Positions 1 to 5,873 of a stretch of 7,846 nucleotides of DNA are shown piece after piece. Positions within the stretch are counted from its first letter, which is position 1. Every line of letters starts with the position of its first letter. This DNA comes from Dehalococcoidia bacterium (GTDB lineage Bacteria; Chloroflexota; Dehalococcoidia; UBA6926), in assembly GCA_012271225.1 (NCBI GenBank), contig JAAXGS010000130.1, forward strand, positions 1 to 7,846. The letters are read 5' to 3'. The translations under genes and the position numbers were made by a program. The notes below the pieces were generated by a model. The model was not told the origin of the DNA, did not search any database, and saw only the letters and a program-made list of their open reading frames with translations.

Positions 1-186
1 GGCGATACCGGTTGGGACACGGACGGGGTCCGCCCCGACCCGGAGCGTATCGCCGTCCCCGCCAAGGCACGCGAACACGTCGAGGCCCGTCGATCCCACA
101 GTGGCGCGGGCGGGGAGCCGCGCGCCCTCACGCAACAGGGCGACGCGGATAACGGTGTCAGAGTCTGGCCCACTCACTGCGCGCAT
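1..186 (-). CDS. dut: dUTP diphosphatase (dUTPase), N-terminal part; cut by the window edge
   Basis: Hydrolyses dUTP to dUMP and pyrophosphate, keeping uracil out of DNA and feeding dTMP synthesis in the cytoplasm. Only the first 62 codons are present. The translation shows the usual trimeric dUTPase opening: a VIRVALL strand (residues 12-18), LPARAT (24-29), motif I as GSTGLDVFA (31-39), and the VPTGIA turn (57-62) that leads into the next core strands. Motifs II to V lie beyond position 1. The ATG at 184-186 gives 16 residues before motif I, normal for the family, but has no Shine-Dalgarno sequence and begins 3 bases after a strong hairpin. An in-frame GTG at 229-231 would add 15 Arg/Ala-rich residues and place the hairpin inside the gene, 14 bases after the preceding stop; it too lacks a clear ribosome site. 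The family call is firm; the start is not. Confidence 0.87.
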   Translation of the reverse strand, partial: MRAVSGPDSDTVIRVALLREGARLPARATVGSTGLDVFACLGGDGDTLRVGADPVRVPTGIA

Positions 187-189
187 CAG

Positions 190-223
190 GGCGCGGCGGG
201 CTGATAAAGCAGCCCGCCGCGCC
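190..223 (-). terminator. Perfect 14-bp GC-rich hairpin between the surface-protein gene and dut
   Basis: Arms 190-203 (GGCGCGGCGGGCTG) and 210-223 (CAGCCCGCCGCGCC) are exact reverse complements around a 6-base loop, ATAAAG on the plus strand. It starts 22 bases after the stop of the upstream gene, which fits transcription termination or 3'-end protection. No T-tract follows on the minus strand (it reads CTGATGCGC), so it is not a textbook intrinsic terminator. Its downstream edge lies 3 bases from the likely dut ATG, so it could also limit dut translation. Confidence 0.55.
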
Positions 224-245
224 CATTCCACTGCTTCGCGTCAGT

Positions 246-1007
246 TCACCTGCTGCGCCGCTGGCCGAATCCGCGTGTCATCCTGACGCCGGTGACGGTC
301 AACGCGAGGCCGCCCAGCGCGATCAGGAGCAGGGTCGCCGAGTTGAGCGCAAGGTCGCCGCCCTGGATCGGCGGCGGCGTGAGCTCAATGAACAGGGCGA
401 TATCCCCCACGCGCGTGGCCCTGGCCGTCACATCCCGATCAAACGGGTTTGTGTAGGTCTCAAGCGTGAGCCACATATCCCGGTCCGGGTCCCACATGCG
501 GGCCACAAACGCGTCCGGATCGTTGGCGGCCTCCGCCCATTCTGAATCGGTCAGATCAAGGTTGACCGTGAAAGGCGGATTGAACCACGCGCTGGCGCTG
601 ACGTCCGCTCCGTCACGCTCGACGGACACCCTGACCGCTCGACCCAGATAGCGAACGGTGCTGCCAACGGCCTTGTCCGGGTTTGGAGCGATCAGGTCCA
701 TCGTCGTCTGGCTCTCCTCCAGGCGGAGGGGCTGCACGACAAGCGTGGCCGTTGACGCCTTGTCCGCCCCAAGCATCAGGGACAGGGTTTGCACCTCAAC
801 AAAGCCGGTCGCGTCAAATCCCGGAAAGAACGTGCCGGGTATTTCCAGGCGCAGCCGCTCCCCGGAAACGTAATCGCCGGATACGTGGTCCGCCCGGGTT
901 CCCTGGGCCATCACGCTGTTGGCAGACATCAATAACAGGCCGCCAACGATTGCAAGTGTGCCGAGCGTCATCAGGCGTCTGCGCACGCCCATATATCTCC
1001 ATGGCAT
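246..1007 (-). CDS. Predicted secreted, C-terminally membrane-anchored surface protein of unknown function
   Basis: I do not recognise a named family. From the chosen ATG (1005-1007) the protein is 253 aa. It opens with a signal peptide: a basic stretch RYMGVRRR, a hydrophobic core LMTLGTLAIVGGLLLMSA, and probable cleavage after VMA (residue 34). About 185 extracytoplasmic residues follow, rich in beta-type sequence. Residues 170-209 contain MWDPDRDMWLTLETYT and then ARATRVGDIALFIEL. This resembles the W...L then v.A.t.h.g.fal pattern seen near the ends of many prokaryotic surface proteins. One membrane span (about 223-241) and a basic tail RGFGQRRSR finish it, giving a type I topology. This start was preferred because AAGGAG sits 9 bases upstream. 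A second ATG at 990-992 with GGAG close by is possible, as is an earlier one at 1037. It has its own strong promoter. Topology is well supported; function is unknown. Confidence 0.75.
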   Translation of the reverse strand: MPWRYMGVRRRLMTLGTLAIVGGLLLMSANSVMAQGTRADHVSGDYVSGERLRLEIPGTFFPGFDATGFVEVQTLSLMLGADKASTATLVVQPLRLEESQTTMDLIAPNPDKAVGSTVRYLGRAVRVSVERDGADVSASAWFNPPFTVNLDLTDSEWAEAANDPDAFVARMWDPDRDMWLTLETYTNPFDRDVTARATRVGDIALFIELTPPPIQGGDLALNSATLLLIALGGLALTVTGVRMTRGFGQRRSR

Positions 1008-1124
1008 GACACGCCACTCCTTTGGGCAAAAGCCCAATCCTCTCCACTGCTCCCTTTTCCCGCGCTGGGCCCACCCGGGCCCCGTTGGCTCAACTGCGAG
1101 ACATCGTCTCTATTGCCAAACCGT
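1008..1124 (-). promoter_or_regulatory. Structured 5' leader of the surface-protein gene
   Basis: With transcription starting about 6-7 bases past the -10 box (near 1123), the mRNA has a leader of roughly 115 nt. It contains a series of inverted repeats: GAGAC/GTCTC at 1098-1102 and 1106-1110 (3-nt loop), enclosed by GTTTGGC (1115-1121) against GCCAAC (1084-1089); GGGCCC/GGGCCC at 1067-1072 and 1077-1082 (4-nt loop); and TTGGGC/GCCCAA at 1022-1027 and 1032-1037 (4-nt loop). The last stem runs directly into the AAAGGAG ribosome site. The repeats are seen directly; a regulatory role is inferred, and it matches no riboswitch class I recognise. Confidence 0.4.
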
Positions 1125-1129
1125 CAGGG

Positions 1130-1158
1130 ATTATACGTCCATGCCCGCCTGCGGTCAA
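1130..1158 (-). promoter_or_regulatory. Near-consensus sigma-70-type promoter for the surface-protein gene
   Basis: The minus strand reads TTGACC (1153-1158), a 17-base spacer, then a perfect TATAAT (1130-1135). It lies in the gap just after the nucleotidyltransferase-like stop codon at 1163 and points at the surface-protein gene. Eleven of twelve consensus bases with ideal spacing in GC-rich DNA is unlikely by chance. This is the best promoter in the window. Confidence 0.8.
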
Positions 1159-1162
1159 TCGC

Positions 1163-1909
1163 TCAAACGTTCACGTTCCGAACCGCCCCCGGCCGCTGGC
1201 CCAGCCGCACCGCGCGCACCCTGCGGGGAAGGTCAACCGTAACCCCTGCATCCGCCTCCCACCCGCCGACGCGCTCCCGCTCCGCCAGGCCGGGCAGAGC
1301 GTCCCGAACCCAGTCGGCGGACATGGCGTTGCTTTCCTGCAGGGCGGCGGCCGGCTCAATGATGTAGGCTCCCACCGCGCAGAGAGTGTCCTCGCTCTCC
1401 GGGAAGGGCGGCTCAGGGAATATCTGCCTGACCAGGCCGGACGCGCGGTCGATGCGCGCCCGCGGCAGCCCCGCCGATTCACCGACGGAAGCTGTCAGGC
1501 ACATCGTCGCGTCGACATCCATTCTGCGATGCGCCTTAAACAGCGTTGCGACGGGAACTGTGGTCACAAGAGCGCCGTCGATCAACAGGGTGGATTCCGT
1601 CACGTATTGCCGCGCCGCCGCCATCGCTCCGCCGGAGCCGGCCGGGCCGTCCTGTCTCACATGGGTCGCTCGCAGGCCCCACGCGCCGCCGTCGCCAAAG
1701 TAGTGAACGACAAGCCCCGGCAGGTTGCGCGATACGAGCCATGCGTCCGTGATGCCCTGCGCGGAAAGACGCCGCAGCAGCAGATCAGCCGCTGGAACGC
1801 CGTCGATGTCCCTGAACGCGGGATGCGGGCCGGAGGCGGGCATGACGGCGCGCGGATCGAATCCGTCGATCAGGATGATGGCGCGCGTGAGCACCTCAGG
1901 GCGATTCAT
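1163..1909 (-). CDS. Nucleotidyltransferase-fold protein (sugar-nucleotide pyrophosphorylase-like), probably catalytically degenerate
   Basis: This 248-aa protein follows the order of the NTP-transferase (mannose-1-phosphate guanylyltransferase / glucose-1-phosphate thymidylyltransferase) domain. It has an AIILIDG first strand (10-16), VPAADLLLRRLSAQGITDAWLV (38-59) as the helix and strand after the signature, HYFGDGGAWGL (69-79), GPAGSGGAM (88-96) where the family has P.GT.GA, LLIDGALVTTV (108-118), an AHR after the next helix, and VGAYIIEP (179-186) matching aGiYvf.p. Several catalytic elements are absent. The N-terminal G.GtRL.PLT....KP loop is not recognisable in residues 14-31. The GD aspartate that binds the metal is Ala113. 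The C-terminal W.DiGtp motif is missing. No hexapeptide-repeat tail follows. It may be a regulatory or binding homologue of active enzymes. The ATG at 1907-1909 has only a weak ribosome site, and a hairpin terminator stands 40 bases upstream, leaving little room for a promoter. Confidence 0.72.
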   Translation of the reverse strand: MNRPEVLTRAIILIDGFDPRAVMPASGPHPAFRDIDGVPAADLLLRRLSAQGITDAWLVSRNLPGLVVHYFGDGGAWGLRATHVRQDGPAGSGGAMAAARQYVTESTLLIDGALVTTVPVATLFKAHRRMDVDATMCLTASVGESAGLPRARIDRASGLVRQIFPEPPFPESEDTLCAVGAYIIEPAAALQESNAMSADWVRDALPGLAERERVGGWEADAGVTVDLPRRVRAVRLGQRPGAVRNVNV

Positions 1910-1948
1910 ACACCCAGTTTCTCACTCTCGCTGCGCGGGGGAAATGAA

Positions 1949-1971
1949 AGGGGCGCCGCTCAGGCGCCCCT
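1949..1971 (-). terminator. Intrinsic-type terminator after the MDR reductase gene
   Basis: Arms AGGGGCGCC (1949-1957) and GGCGCCCCT (1963-1971) pair perfectly around a 5-base loop. On the minus strand the hairpin is followed by TTCATTT, a short T-rich tail. It begins 29 bases past the reductase stop codon at 2001. Confidence 0.7.
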
Positions 1972-2000
1972 CAAGGTTCCAGAAACAGAACGCTCAGTAT

Positions 2001-3014
2001 CTAGTCGGGAACAAGGATGACCTTGCCGGCCACGGTTTCCGTTTCAAGCAGGGTCTGACCCTCACCGGCTTCCCGCATTGGCAGAACGCGGTCGATGACC
2101 GGCTTGATGTGCCCCGCCTGCACCTGGTCCAGGGCGTCCTGCAACTGGTGGACTGTGCCCAGGGTGGAGCCGACCAGCTTGACCTGCCGGAAAAAGATGT
2201 GGCGGAGGTCAATGTTGGCGTCGTAGCCGCTGGTGGCGCCGCTGGTGACAACGGTGCCGCCCCAACTGGCAAGCTGGATGCTGAGGCCCATGGTTGCCTG
2301 ACCAGGGTGCTCAAAAACGATCTCTGCGCCGCGGCGCCCAACGATGCCGCGCATCTCCTGCCTGACATCCTGCGTCTTGCGGTTGATCACGTATTCCGCG
2401 CCGAGCTCCTTGCACAACTCCAGCTTCTCGTCGCTGGATGCAACGGCGATTGGATGCGCCTGAAAGAGCTTAGCGATCTGGATGGCCATCACGCCAAGGC
2501 CGCCGGCCGCGCCCCAGATCAGGACATGGTCGCCGGGCTTGATGTTGGCCTTTTCAACCAGCTTGCGCCACGTGGTGACGAGGACGAGCGGGAATGAGGC
2601 GGCCTCTTCATGCGTGAGGTTGGTGGGTTTGGCCACGGCATTCTCCGCCGGCACCCTGACGTACTGGCCGTGCGCGCCGTCGAGCGCCGGCCAATCGTAT
2701 CCCCAGATGTTGCACTCCTGCCCAAAGCGATTGTTCATGGCCGGGCGGCCGCAGTGGACGACGACTTCATCACCGATGGAGTGGGTGGTGACCTCACTGC
2801 CCCTGTCCACGACGACACCGGATGCGTCGCTGCCGGAGATGTGCGGCAATTCGACTTCCATGGGCGCTCCGCGGCGTCCCCAAACATCGTTGTAATTGAT
2901 CGCCGTCGCTTTGACCTCAACAACAACGTCATTCGGTCCGGGCTTTGGGTCGTCAATGTCCTTCCACTGCAGGACGTCCGGACCCCCATACTCCTCGAAG
3001 ACGAGTGCCTTCAT
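2001..3014 (-). CDS. Zinc-independent MDR oxidoreductase, crotonyl-CoA carboxylase/reductase-like (probable NADPH-dependent enoyl-CoA reductase)
   Basis: A 337-aa medium-chain dehydrogenase/reductase. The GroES-like half covers roughly residues 1-125, followed by a Rossmann half with WGAAGGLGVMAIQIAK (167-182) as the nucleotide-binding loop. SSDEK (193-197) is consistent with NADP(H) preference. The catalytic-zinc ligands of alcohol dehydrogenases are absent: the region reads AINYNDVWGRRG and GSDASG. The four structural-zinc cysteines are also missing. Instead it carries blocks typical of crotonyl-CoA carboxylase/reductases: NYNDVW (40-45), ISGSDASGVV, VVVHCG, NIWGYD (102-107), INRKT, IVFEHPG (232-238), SGYDANIDLRH and LVGSTLG. 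It is about 100 residues shorter than those enzymes, which are usually near 430-450. Likely substrate: an enoyl-CoA such as acryloyl- or crotonyl-CoA. Quinone oxidoreductase is the generic alternative. The start has an excellent AGGAGG site 7 bases upstream. The nearby crotonase genes support an acyl-CoA role. Confidence 0.83.
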   Translation of the reverse strand: MKALVFEEYGGPDVLQWKDIDDPKPGPNDVVVEVKATAINYNDVWGRRGAPMEVELPHISGSDASGVVVDRGSEVTTHSIGDEVVVHCGRPAMNNRFGQECNIWGYDWPALDGAHGQYVRVPAENAVAKPTNLTHEEAASFPLVLVTTWRKLVEKANIKPGDHVLIWGAAGGLGVMAIQIAKLFQAHPIAVASSDEKLELCKELGAEYVINRKTQDVRQEMRGIVGRRGAEIVFEHPGQATMGLSIQLASWGGTVVTSGATSGYDANIDLRHIFFRQVKLVGSTLGTVHQLQDALDQVQAGHIKPVIDRVLPMREAGEGQTLLETETVAGKVILVPD

Positions 3015-3156
3015 GCCTGTTCCTCCTCTTTTTTGTTCGCTTCGTCACGCACTGCGCTGTACCCTGCGCTGACAGCAGCAACACAGTATCCGCAGTCCTC
3101 CGCCTGCCCCACATCGTCGGGCGACGCCATCATTTGGCAGCCCGCCCGGCTCGCTC

Positions 3157-3186
3157 ACTCTAGCACAGCGAAATTGGCGGCGGCAA
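3157..3186 (-). promoter_or_regulatory. Candidate promoter for the MDR reductase gene
   Basis: The minus strand has TTGCCG (3181-3186), an 18-base spacer, and TAGAGT (3157-3162) preceded by TGC, an extended -10 form. It would give a leader of about 135 nt. The rest of the 257-base gap (3015-3271) holds no supported gene, only an imperfect stem near 3228-3260. Four of six matches in each box make this suggestive only. Confidence 0.35.
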
Positions 3187-3271
3187 ACGAGCGCCGATGG
3201 CTGGGAGCGCGTCCGCGCCGCAGGCCTTTCCCGTTCCCGGGGTTTCGCGGCAACTCCCGGCGCTGCGCGCG

Positions 3272-4162
3272 TCAGGGCGCGCGGCTTGGACGCGCCATCT
3301 GCGACCCTGCGACGGCCTGGTCCTCATCCGTGAAGGCGTCATTCATGTACTGGAAGCCGGCGCGCATCCCCTGCTCCGCCGTCACGCGGTCCACATCCTG
3401 CAGCCCGTGCGGCAGCACCTCCGGCGAGGCCGCATAGGAGATGTACATCAGGTTCTCCGCGTACTCATACGCCTGGAACATGCCCTGGGATTCGTAGTAG
3501 TAGTTGATGGCCCGCTTGTTCAGTTCCGTCGACTGCGGCGGCAGCTTGGAAATCGTGTTCGCCAGGTTCCACACGTGATCATCAAGCGTGTCACGGGACA
3601 CCACCTCACTCACCAGTCCGACCTGCAGCGCCTCCTGCGCGGTGATCATGTTGCCGGTGAACGCCAACTGCTTGGCCTTCTTCATGCCCACCAACTCCGG
3701 CCAGATCATGTACGGCGCAACGCTTGCGTACCGGGCCGGAGGATACCCAAACAGCGCGTCATCAGAGGCAATGGTGATGTCGCAGTGGCAGGCCAGCTGG
3801 CCGCCGCCGGCAAGGCTGAATGAATGACACTGCGCAATGACCGGCTTGCGATTGCTCCATATCCACCGGCGGTACATGGTTGTGGGGTGGTCGCTCAGGA
3901 TCATCGTCATGGCGTCGCGGGGCAGCGCGCCCTCAGACTGCACATTCATGTCATAGCCCGCGGAGAAGGCGCGTCCCGCGCCCTTGATCACGACGCAGCG
4001 CACGCTGTCGTCCCCGTCCGCTTCCTGCAGCGCGCTGCCCAAGTCTGCCAGAAGGGCGCGGCTCAGGGCGTTCAGCCGCTCCGGGCGGTTCAGCGTGATG
4101 TAGGCAACGTTGCCGCCGGCCGCTTCGCGTAGCTCATAGATGATGTTCTCATAGTCAGCCAT
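3272..4162 (-). CDS. Crotonase-fold (enoyl-CoA hydratase/isomerase family) protein lacking both canonical catalytic glutamates
   Basis: A 296-aa crotonase-superfamily protein. It shows YITLNRPERLNALS (21-34), the first oxyanion-hole segment AFSAGYD (65-71), the second LAGGGQLACHCD (118-128), then FGYPPARY (138-145) and LAFTGNMITAQEALQVGLVSEVV (166-188). Such enzymes act on acyl-CoA thioesters in the cytoplasm. Aligned with rat mitochondrial enoyl-CoA hydratase, the position of Glu144 is Gln122 and that of Glu164 is Pro142. Standard hydration of 2-enoyl-CoA is therefore doubtful; another reaction of the superfamily (isomerase, hydrolase, decarboxylase or C-C bond chemistry) is possible. The ATG at 4160-4162 was chosen because GGGAGG lies 8 bases upstream and the protein then begins just before the first strand. 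A longer frame to 4192 adds ten residues without a ribosome site. The fold is certain; the exact reaction is unknown. Confidence 0.85.
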   Translation of the reverse strand: MADYENIIYELREAAGGNVAYITLNRPERLNALSRALLADLGSALQEADGDDSVRCVVIKGAGRAFSAGYDMNVQSEGALPRDAMTMILSDHPTTMYRRWIWSNRKPVIAQCHSFSLAGGGQLACHCDITIASDDALFGYPPARYASVAPYMIWPELVGMKKAKQLAFTGNMITAQEALQVGLVSEVVSRDTLDDHVWNLANTISKLPPQSTELNKRAINYYYESQGMFQAYEYAENLMYISYAASPEVLPHGLQDVDRVTAEQGMRAGFQYMNDAFTDEDQAVAGSQMARPSRAP

Positions 4163-4207
4163 CGTCCCATCCTCCCTCATGCCCCAGTCCATCCTGCTCT
4201 CTTTTTC

Positions 4208-4225
4208 CGGGCAGGCCCCTGCCCG
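4208..4225. repeat. Perfect inverted repeat upstream of the second crotonase gene
   Basis: CGGGCAGG (4208-4215), a CC spacer, then CCTGCCCG (4218-4225). It lies 46 bases upstream of the crotonase ATG and just downstream of a candidate promoter. It could be an operator for a dimeric repressor or a leader hairpin. It has no T-tract on the minus strand, so it is a poor terminator for the Nudix gene. Confidence 0.45.
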
Positions 4226-4234
4226 TGAATTGGC

Positions 4235-4263
4235 ATCGTATCAGAGAGAGCGCAGCCCCGCAA
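4235..4263 (-). promoter_or_regulatory. Candidate extended -10 promoter for the second crotonase gene
   Basis: The minus strand reads TTGCGG (4258-4263), 17 bases, then TGATACGAT, an extended -10 with hexamer TACGAT at 4235-4240. The predicted start near 4228 would place the inverted repeat at 4208-4225 immediately downstream. The -35 match is weak (three of six). Confidence 0.3.
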
Positions 4264-4335
4264 AGAGCGTCGCGTGCGTCGACTCCGGCCAACCCGTGCC
4301 TCGGCGCGTCTGTCCGCCCTTTCCCCTATTTTCCT

Positions 4336-4893
4336 CTACGCAGAGTGGACGCCGTCCGCCACGAACCTCTCCTGCCAGTCTCGAATGATGCCGGCGTCAC
4401 GGTCAAAGGCGAGATCGGGGAGGCTGTCCGGGGGGAAGTAGGCCACCGCCAGACTCTCCTCGCCGGGGCTGGGCGTCCCCTCGACGATGTGGCCCCGATA
4501 CACCGCCAGGATCACGCGATTCCCCGTCTCCGAGTGCAGTCCCAGCAGACCGTCAAGCTCAACGGTCACGCCGATCTCCTCCTGTGTTTCTCGAATCGCG
4601 GCATCCTCGACTCTCTCGCCAGCGTCGACGAAACCCGCCGGATACGACCACAGCCCCTTGCGCGGGTGATGCGCCCGCTGCATCAGCAGAACCCGGCCGT
4701 TCGCGTCGCCAATCAGCACGCCGACGGCCACCTTTGGGTCCTGGTAATGGACGTAGCCGCACGACGCGCAGGCGGGGCGCGACGCGCCGTCAATCTCGCG
4801 CGGCTGCAGCTCGTATCCGCAATTCAGGCAGAAACGCGCCTGCCCGTGACCGTGCATAACGGGCGGGTAATCATCGTGTTGGTTATCAGACAC
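4336..4893 (-). CDS. Nudix hydrolase with N-terminal zinc ribbon
   Basis: A 185-aa cytoplasmic Nudix enzyme, expected to cleave a nucleoside diphosphate linked to another group. An N-terminal zinc ribbon is formed by C22-x2-C25 and C42-x2-C45. The Nudix box runs from G87 to V109 and fits Gx5Ex7REUxEExGU, with E93, R101-E102 and E105-E106 as the metal-binding set; Thr103 takes the usually hydrophobic position. The layout resembles NADH pyrophosphatase (NudC), but the downstream SQPWPFPxS motif of that enzyme is absent: the region reads AYFPPDSLPDL. NAD(H) specificity is therefore not supported; ADP-ribose or another nucleotide is as likely. The GTG start at 4891-4893 has a GAGG 7 bases upstream. 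An ATG at 4855-4857 would also keep the zinc ribbon but has no ribosome site. The gene begins 48 bases after the upstream crotonase stop with no terminator between, so the two are probably co-transcribed. Confidence 0.9.
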   Translation of the reverse strand: MSDNQHDDYPPVMHGHGQARFCLNCGYELQPREIDGASRPACASCGYVHYQDPKVAVGVLIGDANGRVLLMQRAHHPRKGLWSYPAGFVDAGERVEDAAIRETQEEIGVTVELDGLLGLHSETGNRVILAVYRGHIVEGTPSPGEESLAVAYFPPDSLPDLAFDRDAGIIRDWQERFVADGVHSA

Positions 4894-4941
4894 GGGGGAG
4901 CCTCATCCGTGACCATGTCCGCCGAATTCCGTTGACGCGGC

Positions 4942-5757
4942 CTAGCGGAACGGGCCGTCCCGCGCCTCCAGGAAAGCGCGCATACCCTGCTCCTGCCGCA
5001 CCTTGCCCAAGTGCTCCCGTTCCGGAACGTCCGGCACCAGCGACTCTATCATGCGGAGCATCAGGTGATCGTTCTGTCCCTTTTCAAAGCCCTGCGCGTT
5101 GTACACGGCGCTGATGGAGCGCTTCATCATCTGCAACGCGAACGGCGGCACCTGGGCGATGCGGCGCGCCATCGCCATTGCCTCATTCAGCGCCTCCCCG
5201 GTGGGCACTACCCTGTTGACAAGATCCCATTTCTCCGCCGTTGCCGCGTCAATGAAATCGCCCGTGTAGTAAAACTCCCGCAGGTGGCGATTGCTTGTCA
5301 CCCACGGCAGCAGGACGTGCGGCGAGTGCGCAACGTGGCGAATCTCCGGCTCGCCAAACTGCGCCCGCTCCGATGCCACCACCAGGTCACAGCTCATGGC
5401 GAGGACGTTTCCCGCCGCGGCCGCCGGGCCGTCAACCGCCGCGATCCACGGCACGCGGGAGTGCCACGGGCGGACAACCAGTCTGGCCTGCCAGTGCGTC
5501 CGCTCCCACCGCTCCGTGGCGCTGTAGTTCGGCCTGTCCTGGTTCGGCGTCAGATCATATCCGGCGCAGAACGCCGGGCCCGCGCCGGTGATCACTCCAA
5601 TGCGGACCGCGTCATCGCCCTCGACGGCGTCAAACACCTCATCCAACTCATGCAGCAACTGGTAATCGAGGGCGTTTCGCCGCTCCGGTCGATTCAGGGT
5701 CACAAGCGCGACGCCGTCATCGCCCACCTCATACAGCAGGGTTTCAAAATCAGACAT
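4942..5757 (-). CDS. Enoyl-CoA hydratase/isomerase family protein (isomerase-like active site)
   Basis: A 271-aa crotonase-superfamily protein with VTLNRPERRNALD (19-31), the first oxyanion-hole motif FCAGYD (63-68), the second PAAAAGNVLAMSCD (111-124), and FGEPEI (134-139). Compared with rat enoyl-CoA hydratase, the Glu144 position is Val118, while the Glu164 position is conserved as Glu138. One glutamate at the 164-type position is the pattern known from delta3,delta2-enoyl-CoA isomerases, so double-bond isomerisation of acyl-CoAs is a reasonable inference; hydratase activity is less likely. The ATG at 5755-5757 was chosen because GGAGGGGG ends 7 bases upstream and the protein then begins MSDFETLLYE, parallel to MADYENIIYE in the downstream crotonase. 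The open frame extends to 5946 but overlaps the uvrC end with Arg/Ser-rich sequence that looks non-coding. Likely co-transcribed with the Nudix gene. Confidence 0.87.
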   Translation of the reverse strand: MSDFETLLYEVGDDGVALVTLNRPERRNALDYQLLHELDEVFDAVEGDDAVRIGVITGAGPAFCAGYDLTPNQDRPNYSATERWERTHWQARLVVRPWHSRVPWIAAVDGPAAAAGNVLAMSCDLVVASERAQFGEPEIRHVAHSPHVLLPWVTSNRHLREFYYTGDFIDAATAEKWDLVNRVVPTGEALNEAMAMARRIAQVPPFALQMMKRSISAVYNAQGFEKGQNDHLMLRMIESLVPDVPEREHLGKVRQEQGMRAFLEARDGPFR

Positions 5758-5809
5758 AGAAAATCCCCCTCCCCGGATAGAACCTCGCGGCGTCCACGGC
5801 CGCCCGCTG

Positions 5810-5839
5810 AGTATACGCCACGCGCATTCCTGATGGGAA
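5810..5839 (-). promoter_or_regulatory. Candidate promoter for the crotonase-Nudix unit
   Basis: On the minus strand, TTCCCA (5834-5839) is followed after 18 bases by TATACT (5810-5815), matching the consensus at four and five of six positions. It lies in the 160-base gap after uvrC, and the expected start near 5803 gives a leader of about 45 nt. Confidence 0.4.
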
Positions 5840-5859
5840 CGGCGGCGCGCTCGGGGGGC

Positions 5860-5873
5860 ATCGTTGGAACGAT
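5860..5873. repeat. Short dyad upstream of the crotonase promoter
   Basis: ATCGTT-GG-AACGAT is a perfect 6-bp inverted repeat with a 2-base spacer, 20 bases upstream of the candidate -35 box. The position suits a regulator site. Short dyads like this also arise by chance. Confidence 0.25.

Noticed and set aside
1..204. Plus-strand open frame from the window start to a TGA at 202-204, as a possible gene end
   Set aside because: The translation has no recognisable features, while the minus strand in the same stretch encodes clear dUTPase motifs.
1067..1082. GGGCCC-ACCC-GGGCCC as terminator of the nucleotidyltransferase-like gene
   Set aside because: It lies downstream of the strong promoter, has no T-tract on the minus strand, and is better explained as part of the leader structure.
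1022..2020. Plus-strand open frame of 332 codons
   Set aside because: It is antisense to the nucleotidyltransferase-like gene, is Arg/Pro/Gly-rich, matches no family, and spans the strong minus-strand promoter and the terminator at 1949-1971. It is a GC-rich shadow.
1725..2597. Plus-strand open frame of 290 codons
   Set aside because: It crosses the ends of two real minus-strand genes and the terminator between them, and shows no family motif.
3197..3823. Plus-strand open frame of 208 codons
   Set aside because: It lies mostly antisense to the second crotonase, with shadow-like composition.
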